Positions 5,669-7,266 of a DNA stretch of 7,266 nucleotides are shown here, piece by piece. The notes beneath the pieces were generated by a model. The model searched no databases. It saw only the letters and a program-made list of their open reading frames with translations, and had not been told where the DNA came from. The stretch comes from Pseudomonadota bacterium (GTDB taxonomy: Bacteria > Pseudomonadota > Alphaproteobacteria > Rhizobiales > Rhizobiaceae): positions 1-7,266 of the forward strand of contig JAEWFU010000345.1 in NCBI GenBank assembly GCA_023388675.1, in the 5' to 3' direction. Position 1 is the stretch's first letter. Each line of letters starts with the position of its first letter. Both the position numbers and the translations under genes were made by a program.

Positions 5669-6739
5669 ATGAAGAAACTGAGCGTGGTTGCGGTGGCTGC
5701 ATATGGTATTGCGAGCACGATGCCCGCCATTGCCAGCGAACGCGAGATGACGGCGGGAGATCCCGCATCGCTCAGGCTCCAGAGCGATTTCGACCATATC
5801 GGCGCCGAGGTACACGCGCTGACTAAGGACGACCGCACCTCCTACTATATCGATGAAGGCGACAGCGACGACCGCGCGGTTGTCTTTATCGGAGGGCAGG
5901 GCACCAGTCTCGAGGCATTCCAGCTTACAGAGTTCGCCCGGACCATGCGTCAGGAACTGGGCCTGCGGATTGTCTCGGTCGAGCGGAACGGTTTCGGCGA
6001 GTCCGAATTCGATCCCGATCTGGGCTACGGCGATTATGTCAAAGAGGTTCTTGCGGTTCTGGACCACCTTGGTGTCGACAAGTTTTCCGTGATGGCGATC
6101 TCCGGGGGCGGTGCCTATGCGGCCCATCTGGCGGCGGCCGTACCGGACCGTATCCTTTCCCTGCATGCGGGCGCTGCGATTTCCAGAACCCTGCCGACCC
6201 GCACCGAGCCCGATTGCTCGCGCAGCGCCGAGGAATGGAAGGAGCGGCTGAGCGCATACAGCGAGAAGCCGAAAGACTGGTGGGGCGTACCGGGTTCACC
6301 CGTACTGGTCATTCCGGGCTGGCAGACAACGGCCTACGCCGATGCGACCCGCTCCTTCTATGTCGCAGGCCAGCTTGGCGATGCGACGGCGCTGGCCCAC
6401 GAATACGCGCTGGTATGCGGAGACAACGCGGTTGTCGACGTTTCCGCGGTCGAGGCGCCGGTTTATCTGTATTACGGTGCGGCGGACCAATCCGTGACCG
6501 TGGAACAGATGGAGCAGTGGAAGGCCGCGTTTCCGAATGTTGCGAAAGCGATCGTATATCCCGATGAAGGGCATACGGTGCAGTATCGCCACTGGGACCA
6601 GATTCTCACGGACATGGCGGGGTATGACGGCTACACCGTGGTGTGCAGGGACGATGCGAGCAAGCTCGTGGCCGACGCCGAGGTCGGCGACGACGAGCAT
6701 CTCGGAATCTGCGCGTGGCAGGTGCAATCCGCAAACTAG
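5669..6739 (+). CDS. Exported alpha/beta hydrolase of unknown substrate
   Basis: This 356-residue serine hydrolase has a Sec signal peptide: Lys2-Lys3, a hydrophobic core at 4-18 and a cleavage site probably after PAIA at residue 22. The mature protein should be periplasmic or secreted. The oxyanion region is VVFIGGQGTS (71-80). The nucleophile elbow is AISGGG with Ser145, having Ala where the canonical GxSxG motif has Gly. ERNGFGES (105-112) replaces the usual DRPGFGxS loop. Likely triad partners are Asp273 in YGAADQS and His302 in DEGHTVQ. About 54 residues follow the histidine, longer than in minimal members. Four cysteines (183, 250, 326, 348) could form disulfides in the periplasm. ATG 5669 is chosen because AGGAGG (5655-5660) lies 8 bases upstream and the signal peptide begins there. 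The gene is divergent from a GlxA-type regulator and ends in a strong terminator. Esterase, lipase-like or peptidase activity is possible; no narrower call is justified. Confidence 0.88.
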   Translation: MKKLSVVAVAAYGIASTMPAIASEREMTAGDPASLRLQSDFDHIGAEVHALTKDDRTSYYIDEGDSDDRAVVFIGGQGTSLEAFQLTEFARTMRQELGLRIVSVERNGFGESEFDPDLGYGDYVKEVLAVLDHLGVDKFSVMAISGGGAYAAHLAAAVPDRILSLHAGAAISRTLPTRTEPDCSRSAEEWKERLSAYSEKPKDWWGVPGSPVLVIPGWQTTAYADATRSFYVAGQLGDATALAHEYALVCGDNAVVDVSAVEAPVYLYYGAADQSVTVEQMEQWKAAFPNVAKAIVYPDEGHTVQYRHWDQILTDMAGYDGYTVVCRDDASKLVADAEVGDDEHLGICAWQVQSAN

Positions 6740-6747
6740 AACCGCAC

Positions 6748-6780
6748 CCGGGAGGCGCAAGGCGCCTCCCGGTTCCTTTT
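6748..6780 (+). terminator. Rho-independent terminator of the exported hydrolase
   Basis: CCGGGAGGCGC (6748-6758) and GCGCCTCCCGG (6762-6772) form a perfect 11-bp stem with the loop AAG, followed by TTCCTTTT (6773-6780). It begins 8 bases after the hydrolase stop codon. It also separates the hydrolase transcript from the tRNA gene downstream. Confidence 0.88.
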
Positions 6781-6863
6781 GCCGACCGCGCACGACAGGC
6801 ACGGGCTGAAGGTCGTAACAGTGCCGTTGACGAATTGATCCGAACGCTGGAAAAGCACGGTGT

Positions 6864-6948
6864 GCGGGCGTGGCGGAACTGGTAGACGCAAGGGACTTAA
6901 AATCCCTCGACTTCGGTCATCCGGGTTCGATCCCCGGCGCCCGCACCA
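6864..6948 (+). tRNA. tRNA-Leu (anticodon UAA), CCA encoded
   Basis: The acceptor arms GCGGGCG (6864-6870) and CGCCCGC (6938-6944) pair perfectly, followed by discriminator A and an encoded CCA (6946-6948). The anticodon stem AGGGA/TCCCT (6891-6895 and 6903-6907) holds the loop CTTAAAA, giving anticodon TAA at 6898-6900, which reads the leucine codon UUA. The long variable arm that marks a class II tRNA is present at 6908-6920, with the small stem GAC-TTCG-GTC. The T arm is CCGGG-TTCGATC-CCCGG. TTGACG at 6827-6832 could be the -35 box, but the hexamer 17 bases on (GAAAAG) is a poor -10. UUA is a rare codon in GC-rich genomes. The gap 6949-7062 behind it holds only weak dyads, such as CGGCC-TGACC-GGCCG at 6997-7011 with no T-run, and no gene. 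Confidence 0.97.
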
Positions 6949-7062
6949 TTTTGTTGCATCTCACGCGAGCTCGCTTTGCTCACCGTTCCGATGGGGCGGC
7001 CTGACCGGCCGACGGGCGGTCGCCTCTGCAACCCTTCGGATTTCATCCATCGCCAACGCCGA

Positions 7063-7266
7063 TCAATCCTCCTCGACGAAGACTTCCTCGCGCTTGCGGC
7101 GGATGGCCGGCAGCAGCGACAGGATGATGGCGATCGCGGCGAGCGCCAGAAGCGTCGCGCTGATCGGCCGCTCGATGAAGGTCATCGGATCGCCGCGCGA
7201 TATGATCATCGCCCGGCGCAGATGCTCTTCCAGCAACGGCCCCAGCACGAAGCCGAGCAGCAGCGG
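7063..7266 (-). CDS. tctA: TctA-type tricarboxylate transporter permease, C-terminus only
   Basis: Only the last 67 residues are inside the window; the gene begins beyond the right edge and ends in TGA at 7063-7065. The visible part reads LGFVLGPLLEEHLRRAMIIS, then RGDPMTFIERPISA, then a hydrophobic helix (LLALAAIAIILSLLPAI), and closes with a charged tail RRKREEVFVEED. The segment GPLLEEHLRRA...SRGD...F..RPIS is typical of the C-terminus of TctA, the large inner-membrane permease (about 500 residues) of tripartite tricarboxylate transporters. These work with a small membrane protein (TctB) and a periplasmic binding protein (TctC). The substrate is unknown; family members move citrate and other carboxylates. 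The partners, if present, would lie to the right. The call rests on a short C-terminal stretch. Confidence 0.82.
   Translation of the reverse strand, partial: PLLLGFVLGPLLEEHLRRAMIISRGDPMTFIERPISATLLALAAIAIILSLLPAIRRKREEVFVEED

Noticed and set aside
3554..6739. The two alpha/beta hydrolases as a recent duplication
   Set aside because: Their motifs differ throughout (GHSLGG versus AISGGG, DRPG versus ERNG) and one is anchored while the other has a signal peptide; only the fold is shared.
6864..6948. The tRNA-Leu gene as an integration site for a genomic island carrying the regulator-hydrolase pair
   Set aside because: The pair lies on the 5' side of the tRNA. Islands usually integrate at the 3' end, where only an ordinary TctA gene follows; no integrase or repeat of the tRNA 3' end was seen.
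6965..6974. GCGAGCTCGC palindrome behind the tRNA as its terminator
   Set aside because: A perfect 10-base palindrome leaves only a 3-bp stem with a 4-base loop and is followed by just TTT; too weak to call.

Overview
The window reads as chromosomal DNA of a GC-rich alphaproteobacterium of the order Hyphomicrobiales (Rhizobiales). The evidence is a RIME-like palindromic repeat of the rhizobial type, a universal stress protein of the rhizobial two-domain form with a FixK/FNR-like box upstream, and the general run of gene families (LysE exporter, stand-alone DUF2156 protein, short CinA-type protein, GlxA-type AraC regulator, TctA permease). The genus cannot be fixed from the sequence alone.

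Layout from left to right: the 3' part of a LysE/RhtB-family exporter (+); a RIME-like repeat filling the convergent gap; a tandem-domain universal stress protein (-); a 242-base divergent control region with a FixK/FNR-like site and a strong hairpin; a soluble DUF2156 (phosphatidylglycerol lysyltransferase C-terminal-like) protein (+); a CinA/MoaB-type molybdopterin-binding-fold protein (-) whose stop lies 7 bases from the previous one; a second divergent control region in which both candidate -35 boxes lie in one inverted repeat; a membrane-anchored alpha/beta hydrolase (+); a GlxA-type AraC-family regulator (-), tail to tail with the hydrolase; a third divergent control region with a perfect palindrome; an exported alpha/beta hydrolase (+) closed by a clear rho-independent terminator; a tRNA-Leu(UAA) gene (+); and the 3' end of a TctA-type tricarboxylate transporter permease (-) that runs off the right edge.

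Genes strictly alternate in strand from the LysE gene to the exported hydrolase, so nearly every protein gene is its own transcription unit; no multi-gene operon is visible. The only pair with a likely functional link is the GlxA-type regulator and the divergently transcribed exported hydrolase. That pair is the best candidate for an uncharacterised system: a small-molecule-responsive regulator that may control a periplasmic hydrolase of unknown substrate. The rest is ordinary housekeeping or accessory metabolism. No CRISPR array, insertion sequence, phage gene or toxin-antitoxin pair was seen.
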